This document shows positions 42,681 through 55,404 of a DNA stretch of 64,000 nt, one piece after another (position 1 is the stretch's first letter; every line of letters starts with the position of its first letter). The notes under the pieces were generated by a model. The model was not told where the DNA came from. It searched no databases and worked only from the letters and a program-made list of their open reading frames with translations. The translations under genes were made by a program, and so were the position numbers. This DNA comes from Symbiodinium natans (lineage: Eukaryota; Sar; Dinophyceae; Suessiales; Symbiodiniaceae). Location of the stretch: contig CAJNDS010000330.1 of the NCBI GenBank assembly GCA_905221605.1, positions 62,001-126,000 on the forward strand. Direction: 5' to 3'.

Positions 42681-45600
42681 AAGCCGCCGGCCTGCTCCGA
42701 TGTACAGCCAAGAGCAGGCCGAAGTATCGCATGTTCAGACCTCATAGGACGGCGGCACTGCTTCGACGTGAGCTGCGTCTGCTCGTGCGGGACCCGGACA
42801 CCGCTCCTGCCACTTGGGCTCATGGAGTGGTGATCGACTCTGGGATGAAAAAAGGGCCGAGCCTTTTGTCCTAAGCCCTAAACCCGACTGTGAACCGTAC
42901 TCGTAGTGCTGTTTTTGGGACCTTCCAAGAGGCAATCGTTATTCTCTGACCCAGTAGCATGCAGCAGCTGCCTGGCTGTCAAGCTGCCCCGTGTCATGCA
43001 GAAGCCTAGGCGATAATGTCGGAGTTATGTCATCTTATCACAGTACATTCCGGGTACCCAAAACGGACGATCATTCAGCAAAAGCTGAGTACCACCAATT
43101 GACTCGGGCCCTGAAGACTGCACCCGGGCTCGTACATCTTTGGGGCCACCGCTAAGGCTCATGTAGCGGTGATTCCGTCCACGCGCCGCAACAGCAAGAT
43201 CTGAGTGCTGCGACTCTGTCTCCGGAGATGCCTCTCCTATGCCATTGATGGAGGGTTTAGGGATTAGGGTTTTGAGTTTGGGGCTTAGGGTTTCGGACTT
43301 TTTCGGGGGGGTTGAAGAACAGCACGGGAGCTACTTGCATGGGCTTGCTCGAGAGAGTGACCACAGAAGCATGGCTGCACCACGCACCGATGCGTTTCAC
43401 ACAGGAGCTGGATACACCGGCCCAGATCAACGTAACTGGGAGAGTATGCTGCTGTTGATGACGGGCGGGGGGTGAGGCTTTTCCCGCTATCTTCCCCCTG
43501 CAAACTCCAATATACCTTCAGCCATTCCGTTGTGCATCCATGGCGCACCTCCCGTGAGGAATGCAGTTGCATCGGTTTAAAAAAAAGAGTCACCGCAGTC
43601 GTGTACCCCCCCACCTGCAGCTGAAGAATTAGGGACCCGGGCCTTGGTAGATCCTATCGGGGTTCAGGGTTCAAGGTTCTGGGTTTTATAGGGCTTTGGG
43701 GATGCTGCGGGTTCTGATTCTAGGCAGTTATATGGGCTCTTTTAATATGGACCTTGACCTCCTTCAAGGGGTTCTGATGTATGAGCCATTGGGTCGTATA
43801 GGAGATACAGGGTATATAAGGGGCATATAAGGGTATACAAGGGATACAAACGGACCATGTGGCTACCCTTGAAAGGTGTGTTTGCCAGGTCGCAGAGATG
43901 TAATATGTTCTCGGGTTTAGGGTTTATGTTTTAGGGTTTAGGGTTTAGGGCTTCTTCTGTTTGTTGGGTGTGAAACGTCGGTTTGAAACAGAACAGTTGT
44001 CGAGGCCAGAGGGGCTAGGAAGTTGCCCTGGAAGGGTTTAAGGTTTAGGGTTTAGGGTTTATAGGGTTTAGGCTTTTAGGGTTTAGGGTTTAGGGTTTAG
44101 GGTAACTTTACCCGGCCCAGTATCCCTTAGTTACGCAGCATACCTTATTACATATAGCACTACCAGCACGACCTTCCACGATAGATCAGCTCCGCTGGGT
44201 TGCTCCGCTGCTCCCGCGCCTCCGCTCTTACGGCTTCATGGTGTTCAGGGTTTAGGGTTTAGGGTTTAGGTGTTAGGGCTGCAGGGGGCTTGGGGCTTAG
44301 AAGGTTGGAGCTCACCAGTTAACATCGACGCCACAGCGCATCGGCAAGAAAAAAAACGGTCCTCGTGTGCTCGTCCCGCCTGCGCCTGCGCTCAAAGACA
44401 GGGATCCTCATCGTTGTGAGTTCCACTTTCCTTCAGAAGGTGTGTGGTGGCCCTTGAACCCATGATAAACCCTAAACCCTCAACCCTATAACCCTAAACC
44501 CTATAACCCTAATAAACCCTAGAACCGTAAAGCCTTAAGCCCTAACTGAGCTCTGGCAGGAAAAGACTCCAGACCCGACTCTCCCAGAGGCGACCTTCCA
44601 GGTATCTTTGGCGTGTTTGGATCGTTGTGGTTCATGACTCCGACTTTCACAGGTGACCGGTAGTACAAGGGATTCACAGGGTAACACGATACAGCGTTGC
44701 TGCTGCGTTTCATCGCCTGGAAGATTCGTTGGTATGAATGTCCCTGTTATGGTCTCCGCAGATTCTGCAGAGAGCTGCAACCCCAGGCCCATAGCTCATA
44801 AATCTGCGGCAAGTACACGGGGTGCCGGGTTTAGGGTTTAGGGCAAACCCTAAACCCTAAACCCTAAACCCGAAACCGTTTGGCCGTGGATTCAAGGCCC
44901 ACATCCGCGACCACGGCGGGCAGAAGGTAGGGCAGGTCAGCTGCTGAGAATCTGGGAATCTGGTCTCTGACTGACGTTGATGTAGCGAGTGCAGGAGCCC
45001 GAGGAGTTTCTTATCCTTTTTTTTTGGCAATCCTTCTACAAGGATATATCATAGAATAGATTAAGCAACAATCCAAAACATGACGGTTTAGGGTTTAGGG
45101 TTTAGGGGTTTAGGGGTTTAGGGTTTAGGGTTTAGGGTTTCCCCACCTCAAGGATGAGGCTGCAGCTGCCAAGCCTCCCCAAGATCTCGCTCCTTGGCTC
45201 TCGGGCGTAGGAGTTTGTGGAATCGAGTGCCATGCAGGGCTTCGGGTGTTTGAAGTTTAGGGTTTGGGGTTTGGGGTTTAGGGTTTAGGGTTTAGCGTTT
45301 AGGGCTTAGGTGGCTTCACAGAATTCCTGGCAGCCGCCGAATGCTTCTGGTAGGGGTCGTGACATGGAAGCCCTTGAAGACTTGGTGATGCTTATTTCAG
45401 GCCCTAAGCCCTGAACCCTGCACCCTAAACCCTATACCCTCAACCCTCAACCCTAAACCCTAAACCCTAAACCCTAAACCCTCAACCCTAAACCCTAAAC
45501 CCTAAACCCTAAACCCTAAACCCTAAACCCTAAACCCTAAACCCTCAACCCTCAACCCTAAACCCTCAACCCTAAACCCTAAACCCTAAACCCCAACCCC

Positions 45601-46666
45601 GCAGATGCGTGGCTTCCAGGTCTTGGCCACCCAAAAGGCGGATGACGCCATGATCCTGCAGACGGAGGAGCGTAGGGTCGGAAGAGCTCGGCGGGAGCTT
45701 CGAAGTTTAGGAATTTGGGGTTTAGGGTTTAGGGTTTAGGGTTTAGGGTTTAGGGTTTAGGGTTTAGGGTTTAGGGTTTAGGGTTTAGGGTTTAGGGTTT
45801 AGGGTTTAGGGCTATAAGAATCCTTATGGGGGTTGCCGAAAATAGGGGTACCCTTGGGGGTCCCTTTAAGGGGATTCTTTCTATTTGGAGGTAGAAAAGA
45901 GGGACCCCTATTTTGGGAAATACACTTACACGCCCTCCCGAACACCAAACAATCGCCAGTGCTGAGAACCCCCCCCCTTTTGTTTTCGATTTGCTGGCAG
46001 GGGTCGAGGCTTGTATCGCATTTCCGACGTCGATGCAATCTGCGAAGCGCTGGTCGGAGGAGATCATCTCGGCGGCCGCCAGCGCCGGCAGAGAAGTGGC
46101 CGGAACCCTGCGGATGTGGTTCACTAGGACCCAGAGTAGGCCCTTATTTCCCCCAAAACCGAAAAAAAGGGCACCCGATTTCGGTCCCTGGGTCTAGTTC
46201 AGGGATCTCGATGATTGCTTCAGTCTTCTGAGAGACACTGCGGCATTCTGACTTCTGTGTATGTACATATACGGAACTATGATTTGGGTTATGGCAGCTC
46301 TATGCGGAGTTGGGGGGTTCAAGGCTATTGAGCTGGGGGTGCTATAAGGGGCTTGCGGCTTTGAAACTTTCGATCGGCTTTACCAGAACTACACGAACTG
46401 TACAAACATCGAGCTCAGCGAGCCGACCCCATTCCAGGTGGCTGCTCGGCACCTATAATTCCAGAATCTGGGGCCATCCAGCAATGCGGAAGCATGGGGC
46501 AAGCCGGGATGGGTTTTCCCTCCCGGACCCTTTCAGGGCCACAAGCAAAAACGAACCCAACCTCTTGCCTCTGGCCTCTCGCGATCAGCGGGCGCAGTTC
46601 CACTTCTGGCTTGACCCTTCACCAAAACCCCGCGACTCAAAAGGGTTGTTTGAAGTTAATTATTAA
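42681..46666 (+). CDS. Exon series after the monooxygenase, product unknown
   Basis: Exon-like segments: 42681-42874 (...TAALLRRELRLLVRDPD..., to TAA), 43167-43248 (to TGA), 43318-43443 (MGLLERVTTEAWLHHAPMRF), 44158-44240 (STIDQLRWVAPLLPRLRSYG), 44319-44412, 44560-44601, 44762-44828 (these three join in phase 1), 44897-44926, 45153-45206, 45605-45671 (MRGFQVLATQKADDAMILQT), 46001-46127 (phase joins), about 46338-46435, and 46537-46666 (to TAA). The stop-bearing exons at 42874 and 43248 suggest at least two transcripts. No known domain was recognised. Confidence 0.4.
45414..45597 (-). repeat. CCCTAAA array
   Basis: About 25 units with CCCTCAA variants, ending just before the acceptor of exon 45605-45671. 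The opposite-orientation array at 45716-45812 follows that exon, so the exon sits between head-to-head arrays. Confidence 0.95.
45813..45930. mobile_element. Inverted-repeat element, family 8
   Basis: The arms TTGCCGAAAATAGGGGTACCC and GGGACCCCTATTTTGGGAAA pair around CCCTTTAAGGGG. Similar elements: about 29505-29600, 40290-40365, 60318-60385, 62090-62150 and 63935-64000 (cut by the window end). Confidence 0.6.
46126..46197. mobile_element. Family-3 inverted-repeat element, short copy
   Basis: It starts TAGGACCCAGAGTAGGCCC and ends GGTCCCTGGGTCTA. The exon 46001-46127 ends ACT AG|GA at its left edge, so the element supplies a GA donor. Confidence 0.65.
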
Positions 46667-46710
46667 TTAATTATTAATTACTTACTAATTAATTATTAAT
46701 AAATTTATAA
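46655..46710. repeat. TTAATTATTAATTA AT-rich repeat
   Basis: A short palindromic AT tract covering the stop of the upstream frame (46666). The stretch 46710-47320 contains no exon I can support. Confidence 0.7.
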
Positions 46711-47323
46711 GTAGTTTTGTTGCTTCGAAAAGATGAGCCTGACTGGCTCGAGTCCGCGTGGGCGAGGCCCTTCTCGGATGAGGGAGGCCTCCCAAGGCCC
46801 GGCCCGGAAGCTCACGGAGCACTGCAGCTTTTGGGGATTGGTGGGAAAAGTTCGAACGACGCCTTTTTTTTTTTGGAAAATTTCGAGTGAACAACTTGAA
46901 TTGCCGGGCCCTCTCCGAGCCTCAGGGCCATTCCTGGGCCACAAATTGAAGGGTTCTTGCCCGAGGCAAGGGTCCTTTTTGCGATTTTAGAAGCATACGG
47001 AAACTTGTGAGTTGTTGCGGTTCCCCACAGAACGAAGTAGGACTCTGCGGAGTTGTCTTCCACAGCTTTTACAGGGCTTCTGAGGCCCCGTACAGAAACG
47101 CTACACACCCAACCCCAAGCTCCTAGGGCTCAGCTATTGCACCGGGAGTTGGGGGGGAGCTTGTCTACGCACCATTATAGGGCATATCTTCGGGGTTCTT
47201 TATCAGGGTATCTAGGGGCTATATGAAGTCATAAGGGCAGCAGATAAAGAGGCCTCCGGCCTGAATAATCCATTCGCCGTCACCTCGTTGTAGGTTGCAC
47301 CCTGAATCCCTCCCTGTGCTGAG

Positions 47324-49432
47324 ACCAAGGCGCTCCCGGAGAAGGCACCTGCGGCTGCCGAGCAGAACTTGGCGCTGGAGGCTCGGGGGCTTATGAATCA
47401 GTCCGTTAACACCCTAAACCCTAATTAAACCCTAAACCCTAAACCAGGGAGGGGAGGGACTCACGGCAAGCATTCGAGGGGCCTGAAGAGGGCAGTCAAA
47501 GGCCCATGCACTGAGCACGAGCTCGGGGCTTCTGCCCTCAAGTTTCATGGAAGAACGGAACTCAGAGAGAGAGAGAGAGAGGGAGAGAGAGCGAGACAGG
47601 CTGCTACCGTTGGGGTTAAGTCTCACGCAGCAAGTAGGGGGGCAACAAACGTTGGACTGCAGTTGGAATAGGGGTATTCAGGCGATGCAGCGGGTTGAGG
47701 GTTGAGGGTGAGTTGACAATCACCACGTGGCTGCATCTCTAAGCAGCCCCCAGCAAAAAGAAGAAAAGAAGAGCAAAGAAAGAGAGAGTAAGAGACAGGT
47801 CGCCGGTTTCGGAAGCTTCCTGGCCGTTTCTGTAAGGCACATCGCCATGTTCTCGTAGATGGCGGCTTTGCTGGCGTTGACGGCTTCTGGTTCTGCCACA
47901 CGTTAACGAGAGCGATCTGTTGGTCTGATTCTCGCGTCTATGTGCTACCCTAAACCCTAAACCCTAAACCCTAAACCCTATGCTCTAGAAAAGTTGATCT
48001 CAGGCATCTGCTAAGGCTCCTTTAACTCTGCACCTCGGGTTTCCTCCGCTTCTGCCAGGAAGTTAGGCGCTTGGGCTCGGGGACCCAGGTCAGCAGCTTC
48101 CCGAACGTGACGGGGTTTGGGGTTTAGGGTTTGGGGTTTAGGGTTTAGGGTTTAGGGCGCGGGACTGGCGATGGGGTTTGGTTTGAGGCTTTCGGGGTTT
48201 TCGGAGTTTGGATTTGCTGAATTGCTAGTGCACCTGGTTGTCAGGCTTGTGAAGCGGTTCTCGGTAGTCTTGCAAGCAACACGAATTCGTAGAAGAGCTG
48301 TGTAGCGTCTTGCCTTGCTTTGTCAGTCTCAACCTGCTGATTGTTTTCTTGCTTCAGCGTCATGGCATGCGGAAATGCGGATCGTAGTAGGCAGGAAGAG
48401 AGCTGGCCGTGCTGTAGTCTTGCGAGCACCGGAATCCTATACCCATGGCCTGGCTTACCCTCATCGTCAACCAAAGTGCCGGCCCAGGTGCAGAGAACCG
48501 GACCTTGCGTCTGGAAGTGGAGAGGCTCCATCAGGCATCCATGCATACAGGGATCAGGTGGATCGTCGGCAGGTTTTCCCACGCTTGAGCTCTGATGGCG
48601 CAAGCTTTGGGTTTCTTAGTTGCCATGGTTGCGGCAGGTAGAGAACTGGAACATGCATGCAAAGTACCAAGTACCTGTAGATGGCAGCATTGCGGGAGCA
48701 GCAGGAGCAGCAACTGTGGCAGCGAGTGCTACTGCAGGCTGTCTAGGCAAGATGTGATGCAGATATCACAGTTTCTTCGGTTCGAGCGCAGCAGCTGTGT
48801 TTGAGGCACAGAGATGCCCAGAATGGCTAAGGACATAGGCTCAGGCTGAGACAGCAAGAGAAGAGGCCGCTTCATTCTATCACCCCACTCCTGCCGTGCA
48901 ACGAATGTGTCGCAGACCTCAGAAACAGTTTACAGGCAAGCACAACCCTCCGAACATCGAGCTTAGGCCCAAGCCTGAAGACTAAAGCTAAAGACCTGAT
49001 GAGAGCTGATGACCTCTGTCCGAACATGCTTGCCTTGTCGCACGGCTCTTGACAAGCTCCTTCAGGACCCCTGCGGGGAAAGGGTGTGCCTTTGAACATT
49101 TTTTAACTTTCTAAGCTAGCCCAGAACCAATCATTGCCAATCATGTTAGGCCTTATCATCCCCATAATAGGGATTATAGGGTATAGTGGCCCATCCCTTG
49201 GTAGCCCAGTGGTAGGTTCCCTTATTAAGTAAGCAACCCAAAAAAGGGTGCCCCTATGATAATATGGTTACTGGGCCACTAAGATCCTGGTACTCTGTCC
49301 AAAGTAGACGCTCACAGGACTGGGGCGAGAGACCACGGGGCCTGGGCGAGAGCTCGATTTGGCGAATGTTGGGCGGAAACAGAGCCTGATACTACGAATT
49401 GCTTAAGAACCCCCCCCAAAAAAAAAATATAT

Positions 49433-49465
<33 letters not shown>

Positions 49466-52400
49466 TCCTCACAAGGGTAATATAGGGGTCGTTATTTTGG
49501 GGATTCTAGTATAGTGGTGCTCCGGTGCGAGGCTAAGGCCGGTGCTCATACCTTTTCGGCCGGTGGTCCGCGGCGCCCAAAAGATTAGGGTTTAGGGTTT
49601 AGGGTTTAGGGTTTAGGGTTCAGGGTTTAGGGTTTAGGGTTTAGGGTTAGGGTTTAGGGCTTATCCCTTCGGATTTTTTGTTCATATAAATCCCAAGAGG
49701 ATATTGACTATATTATTTTTATCAAGGTTCAAAGGGGAGTATAGACCACTACAAGCAAGTAGACCTGGCTGCGTGTTACGAACTGCGTGCTCCCTTCGCC
49801 CCCCCCCCCCCCCCCCCCCCCCCTGTTCCCCCGCCCCCCCTTCCACCCCCCTCCCTGCTGACCATGGCCTCCACAATGGCTCTGAATTGGATGAACACCA
49901 TGTGAGATGTGAGAGCACACTTTTTGTGAATTACCGTAAAACAGAAGCTGCTTGATGATCCAGCTGTCTATGTAGGTGTCCAGGCACGCTGTGGCTTGCC
50001 ACGAATGTCAGATGGGAGGAACAGCGCAGAGCTATTGTGTCAACAGGTAGAATGATATTTTGCAAAAACCATCACCATTGTTCAGCTTTCCCGTTGTTTC
50101 CCGTAAGCCAACCCCCATGAAGCCAAAAATGGCACCGACCACTGAATAAGGCCCAAAACAGCCTTCGAACAAGCAATTGCAGGTACAGAATCCCACAACA
50201 AGCTCGTGCCAACTCTTGACGAAACAGAACCATACCAAGCACACTGAGCCACAACCCGAAACCCCGAAGTCACAGTCTACCAGCCTACATATCGCTTCTC
50301 TTCCAGCTCCTGTAGCCTGTAACCCGAAGTCCCGGAAACCCCGTCAAGCCTAAATTGGCCTGAATTCCCTAAAGCCCTGAACACCCCTACGACCCCCTGC
50401 CAGAAACCCCTCAACGCAAACCCTCAAGCCCTAACCCCTAGTATATAGGGGTCGGATTAATTGCGATTTTCGCCCCCAAAACCCTATTCGAATTATCCCT
50501 AAACCCTAAACCCTGAACCCTAAACCCTGAACCCTGAACCCTAAGCCCCAAGCCCTAAACCTTAAACTCAACGAATTATGCAGAAAAAAGTGCACCCCTC
50601 AGTCCATCATGAGGACGGCCATGGCGCTGGAAGATCTTGGGGTTGACCCAAGGCCGCTTCACGGGGTGGGGTGTAGGGTTTAGGGTATAGGGTTTAGGGT
50701 TTAATTATGGTTTAGGGTTTAGGAAATTTGGGAATACGGGTCTCTGTAGAAGTCACTAAAATAGCTGAGGGCGGGACATACGGTACCTCATTCCTTATTT
50801 GTCCATACTGAGAACCAAGTCGATCATGGTTTGTGGCCATTTATTGCTTTGGAGTGCTTGCATGGGCGTCGAGCTCGCAAAGCTTAAGGACTCAAAGGTG
50901 ATACAGCAACAACCCTTCCCGGATCTATAGGGCCTGGCGGGTGCAGACGGCGAGACCCTAAACCCTAAACATCCCTAAACCCTAAATCCCAAATCCCTAA
51001 ACCCTAAACTCTAAATCCCGAAACCCAAAACCCTGAAACCCTGAAACCCTGAAACCCTGAAACCCTGAAACCCTGAAACCCTGAAACCCTGAAACCCTGA
51101 AACCCTGAAACCCTAAACCCTAAACCCTAAACCCTAAACCCTAAACCCTAAACCCTAAACCAGAGAGAGAGAGAGAGAGAGACACAGAGAGGGAGAGAGG
51201 GAGAGAGCGCTCTCAGCGGATCGTCAACTCGGGGGTTTTCGCAGGCCGCGGGTTGGTCAAAATGGTCCCTGAGCTTCAGGGTTTTAGGGGGTTTAGGGTT
51301 TTGAGCTTCAGGGTTTTAGGGAGTTTAGGGTTTAGGGTTTAGGGTTTAGGGTTTAGGTTTTAGGGAGTTTAGGGTTTAGGGCCTGAGCAATGTTGAGTCC
51401 AGGCTTAAGGGGTTAAACGGTTAAACCCTAAACTCTAACCCGAAGCTTTAAGCCCTATAATTGCCATGGAAATTCGAGAGAGTGGCGATGCCACTGCGCG
51501 CAGACCAATTTTGGAAACTGGCCCAAAAACCGCTCTCGCATACCCCTAAGTTTCTTCGCAAGAGAACCCTAAAGATCACCCAACATTTCCGGATCAGGGG
51601 GCTTCGTTTCTTAGGCAATGGCTTCTTTTCGCAATACTTGTGGCGAAGCTAAGCCGCCTAAGGCCTGGAAACCTGAACACGTGTGGGTTGCCCCTAAACC
51701 CTAAACCCTAAACCCTAAACCCTAAACCCTAAACCCTAAACCCTAAACCCTAAACCCAGAGGGCCCAGCATCTTCTAATGAAGGCTCGTTGTCGACAGGG
51801 CGGGCGTGTAACTTAAAATGTTCCTTCAAAATGATCCAAGAAATATGCCCTCAATCCAAGCTGCCCTCAATCAAACCCAGTGCTCAAACGCAATTTCCGT
51901 CATTCATTCTAAGGATTCCAACCATGCTCAGCCCTCAACCCTAAACCCTAAACATCCCTAAACCCTAAACCCTAAACCCTCTGCCCACTCGTGCGCGAGC
52001 CCTCTCTGCAGTGTGGTGACTTGCCTGGTGTGGGCACTGCGCGCTCTACTTCCCGTGGCCTTGTTCCTGCTTTTGGGCTGCAGATGGACAAGGTTGCTTC
52101 GGTTTCGGTTGGCTTTGGGTTTAGGATTTAGGCTTTAGGCTTTAGGCTTTAGGCTTTAGGCTTTAGGCTTTAGGCTTTAGGCTTTAGGCTTTAGGGTTTA
52201 GGGTTTAGGGTTTAGGGTTTAGGGTTTCCTACGACCGCAACGTGTGCGGTTCTGGAGCCATAGGAGTTTTTGAAGCGGTGGGTTTTCACAACTGCTTGAA
52301 GCTGCTGCCTTTTTGTTTTCAGCTCTCACACTTAGTATTTTTCCGTGTGTCTGTGTGTGTGTGTGTCTGTGTGTCCATGAGCTGCCTTGATCTTCTCACA

Positions 52401-52909
52401 AGCAAGTCCTTGGCAATCTCAACATGCACCATCCGCTGGAGCGATGACCTCCTCCCCAATACTTGCAGGTTCATGGGCAGTTGTAAGTAGGGTCAGCAGT
52501 ACCCTACATAAGGTCAGAACCAGCAATAGCCTTACTCCTAACCCACGCATCACTACCCATGAACCTTCAAGCACCTGGTCCATCATCTCTGTCTGGGTTT
52601 CCCATACCTTCAGTGAGTGACCCTTTAGAAAGTTCGTCCAGCGTCCTGAGCCGACAAGGATTTGGTATGCGACGCAGCCGCCGCGGGAGTCCATGCGCAA
52701 TGTTCTTGTCGCATTCTTGCAAGGAATACTGAAACAAGACTGATTAGAGAATTAGGGTTTAGGGTTTAGGGTCTAGGGTTTAGGGTCTAGGGTTAACAAA
52801 AACTCATCATACTCGTATGATGCGATGCCTGTGAAGCCTGCCTCAGTGGTTTGCCGAAGGGTTCAGCCCGTGCTCGCTTGACACTTGCAACACCTCATCT
52901 TGCACATAA
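47324..52909 (+). CDS. Exon series, product unknown
   Basis: Exons: 47324-47404 (ALPEKAPAAAEQNLALEARG), 48059-48114, 49984-50046 (ARCGLPRMSDGRNSAELLCQ), 50584-50665 (CTPQSIMRTAMALEDLGVDP), 50855-50897, 51245-51280, 51760-51805, 52012-52092, 52223-52314 (SYDRNVCGSGAIGVFEAVGF), 52407-52442, 52629-52723, 52847-52909 (WFAEGFSPCSLDTCNTSSCT, then TAA). The last three join in phase. Most have AG acceptors and GT donors; 52442 and 52723 use GA. The large gap 48115-49983 holds only ambiguous frames, so this may be two genes. No family is recognised. Confidence 0.4.
48240..48640. other. Overlapping open frames, coding status unclear
   Basis: A 120-codon minus frame (48603-48241) and two + frames (from 48315 and 48341) overlap here. 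The + frame from 48341 could be an exon ending GCC CAG|GT at about 48486. I cannot decide. Confidence 0.25.
49411..49462 (-). repeat. C-run, A-run, (TA)n, (GATA)n composite tract
   Basis: The reverse-complement arrangement of the T-run/G-run tracts seen elsewhere. It lies in an otherwise empty stretch 48810-49980 that also holds an inverted-repeat remnant (49150-49280) and a TTTAGGG array (49587-49660). Confidence 0.85.
49800..49823. repeat. C homopolymer
   Basis: About 23 C followed by further C-rich sequence to 49855. Gly/Pro-rich frames over it are artefacts. Confidence 0.85.
51025..51160 (-). repeat. ACCCTGAA octamer array then CCCTAAA array
   Basis: About ten ACCCTGAA octamers (51027-51112) change directly into CCCTAAA heptamers, then a GA tract (51162-51207). 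Confidence 0.9.
52126..52226 (+). repeat. TTTAGGC array then TTTAGGG array
   Basis: About ten TTTAGGC heptamers followed by TTTAGGG units, ending just before exon 52223-52314. Confidence 0.95.
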
Positions 52910-53086
52910 GTGGCAAACTCGAAAAGCTTACAGAACCTCACAAAATACAATGAAGCTTATGACTTGGGGGCCCCCCCAAAGAAAATAATTAAAAAACAAA
53001 TAAATAAATATATCTATATATATGTCCCCAAATGGTAGATAATATGGACCCCAAGAAGGTACTCCTAGTTTCGGAAGCTCCCACAG

Positions 53087-53877
53087 TCAAATGTATTCGT
53101 GCGACTCGATGATCGCCCAGCTGCCTACTATTTTCTTAGGAACCCTCAAGCAATAAGGGTTGGGTTTAGGGTTTAGGGTTTAGGGTTTAGGGTTTAGGGT
53201 TTAGGGTTTAGGGTTTAGGGTTTAGGGTTTAGGGTTCCGGGATTATGGTTTATGGTTTGGGGTTTGGGGTTGAGGGTCAGTTTAGGGCTGAGGGCTTATA
53301 TAGGGCTCAAGGTTCACGGTTTGGGGTTTGGGTTTTTGGGTTTAGGGTTCAAGGTTCCTCAAGCAAAAGCGGGGGCTCAGGGGCGGGGGGGGGGGGGGCA
53401 GCGTGGGGGGGGTGGCAGCGTGGGGGGGCAAGGGGGGGACAACCTTTAAACCTTCGGCCCCAGACCTCGGCAGATTTCTATTTCTTGAATTCTTATGAAA
53501 ATAGTAGCGGCAGGAGCGGTATGACCGGAGCCAGCTATTGGCCGTGCGACAGGTGGGGACAGGGCCTGGGCTAGGTTTTTGGGGTGTTCAGGTTTCAGAT
53601 GAGTTTAGGGTGCAGGGTTTAGGGTTCATAGGGTTTAAGTAAGCTACTCCAGGGATTATGGGGTTTATCGGGTTTATAGGGATAGGGTTTGCAGGGTTTA
53701 TAGGGTTTATAGGGTTTGAGGAAGCTACTCCTCCATTCACCTGCACACACAGCCAGAGTTCGGGGTGAGTCTCGAGAGTCAAGGTTCGTGTCGCATGGTT
53801 CGAAGGTCAAAGATCCTTGTCGACGTCTGAAAAGTTCGCATAGGCTTGGGTGGAAGCACCAAATCAACGGGCCATAG
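53087..53877 (+). CDS. Three in-phase exons, product unknown
   Basis: 53087-53158 encodes SNVFVRLDDRPAAYYFLRNP.... 53464-53552 encodes TSADFYFLNSYENSSGRSGM... (GT donor). 53757-53877 encodes VRGESRESRFVSHGSKVKDP... to TAG. The phases (0, then 2) agree across both joins. A TTTAGGG array (53159-53234) starts at the first donor. These may be 3' exons of the preceding gene. Confidence 0.4.
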
Positions 53878-54099
53878 ATAAACAGATAGAAACCTCGACC
53901 TTGAACCCGAAAGTAGACCTGGCACTCTCATATCCGACATGCCCCCCGACCCTAGAGTACACCCTAGAGCACAAGTCACGACATCCAAAGCCTTTCGCAG
54001 AAGTCGAGTAGGTAAACTTCCACTTCTCTGAGCCACCTTGGGGTACTCGTGCCCTAAACCTCTCCATCATAATGAATGTAAACCCTAATTCAAAAGTGG

Positions 54100-55180
54100 G
54101 CAACGGTGACTTTGGGCTTCAAAAGTGGGCAATGGTCCCCGAGTTTTTTCAAAGTTTTTCAAGTCTTTTCAAGTCTTTTCAGAGTTTTTCAGTGTTTTTC
54201 GAGGTTTTTCAATGTTTTTCAGGATATTTCAGGGTTTTTAACCTTCAATTCTGATGAAGGGCCGCCCCCGCGACCTTTTCACAGCCTAGTTTTGGTCAAG
54301 GGGGGTCGTACTTTTCAATTTTAAAGGTAAAATAGTCTTCGGAGACCCCCCCTTGCCTCAAACTCCGACCCCCTTGAGAGGGAAAGTTTGCCTCCAAAAA
54401 CACCCCAAATGAGGGGGACCCCAGGATCGGCACGGGTCCCAATTAAAAATGCGATTTTTTTGTACTGAAATCGACGGTTCTGGGCGGGCTCTCGTTTTCT
54501 GGGTTTTTGACCAAACCGAGCCTTCACCGGTTTCAGAATTTCAAGTTTTTCACTGTTTTTCAAGGTTTTTTCAGAGTTTTTCAGTGTTTTTTTAGGTTTT
54601 TCAATGTTTTTCCGGGTGTTGCAGGATTTTTCCTTCAGTTCTGATGAAGGACTGCCCCCGCGACCTTTTCACAGCCTAGTTTTGGTCAAGGGGGGGTCGT
54701 ATTTTTCAATTTTAAAGGCAAAATAGTCTTCGGAGACCCCTCCTCTGTCTCAGAGGGAAAGTTTGCCTCCAAAAACACCCCAAATGAGGCCCTCCCTGAG
54801 GGGGACCCCGGGATCGGCCCGGGTCCCAGTTAAAATGCGTTTTTTTAGTACTGAAATCGACGGTTCTGGGTGGGCTCTTGTTCTTTAAGGTTTTTCAATA
54901 TTTTTTTCAGTGTGTTTCAGGGCTTTTAACCTTCAATTCTGATGAAGGGCCCCCGTGACCACAGCCTAGTTTTGGTCAAGGGGGGGTCGTATTTTTCAAT
55001 TTTAAAGGTAAATAGTCTTCGGAAACCCCACCCTTGCCTCAAACTCCCCCCCCCTTGAGAGGGAAAGTTTGCCTCCAAAAACACCCCAAATGAGGGGGAC
55101 CCCAGGATTCTGGGTGGCTGGACTTTTGACCAAAACCGAGCCTTCACCGATAGGGGCTTCTAAACCGTAGGGTTTAGGGC
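54100..55180. repeat. Three copies of a ~250-390 bp dispersed repeat in tandem
   Basis: Each copy carries a TTTTTCAAGTTTTTCA-type pyrimidine lead, then CTTCAATTCTGATGAAGG, GGTCAAGGGGGGTCGTA, TTTTAAAGGTAAAATAGTC, and TTGCCTCCAAAAACACCCC. The copies begin near 54241, 54632 and 54930. Differences are small indels. No gene is visible between 53880 and 55400. Confidence 0.85.
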
Positions 55181-55404
55181 CCTAAGAGCATAAAGGGCTT
55201 ATTGTGGGCCTTAGATTAGATTTCGGGTTTTGGGTCCGTTAAAAATAAATTTTTTCTAATGTTATGGGATCCAAAGGGTGGGTGGGTATATATTCGATAC
55301 CAGAGTAGCGAGCTTGACAAGTGAATGCTTGAACTGGAGATGCTGAACCCTAAACCCTAAACCCTAAACCCTAAACCCTAAACCCTAAACCCTGGAAGTC
55401 TAAG

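Noticed and set aside
52230-54103. A minus-strand gene (frames around 52700-52419, 53785-53738, 54103-53864)
   Set aside because: Plus-strand readings of the same segments have acceptors and donors in consistent phase; the antisense readings look like mirror-codon artefacts.
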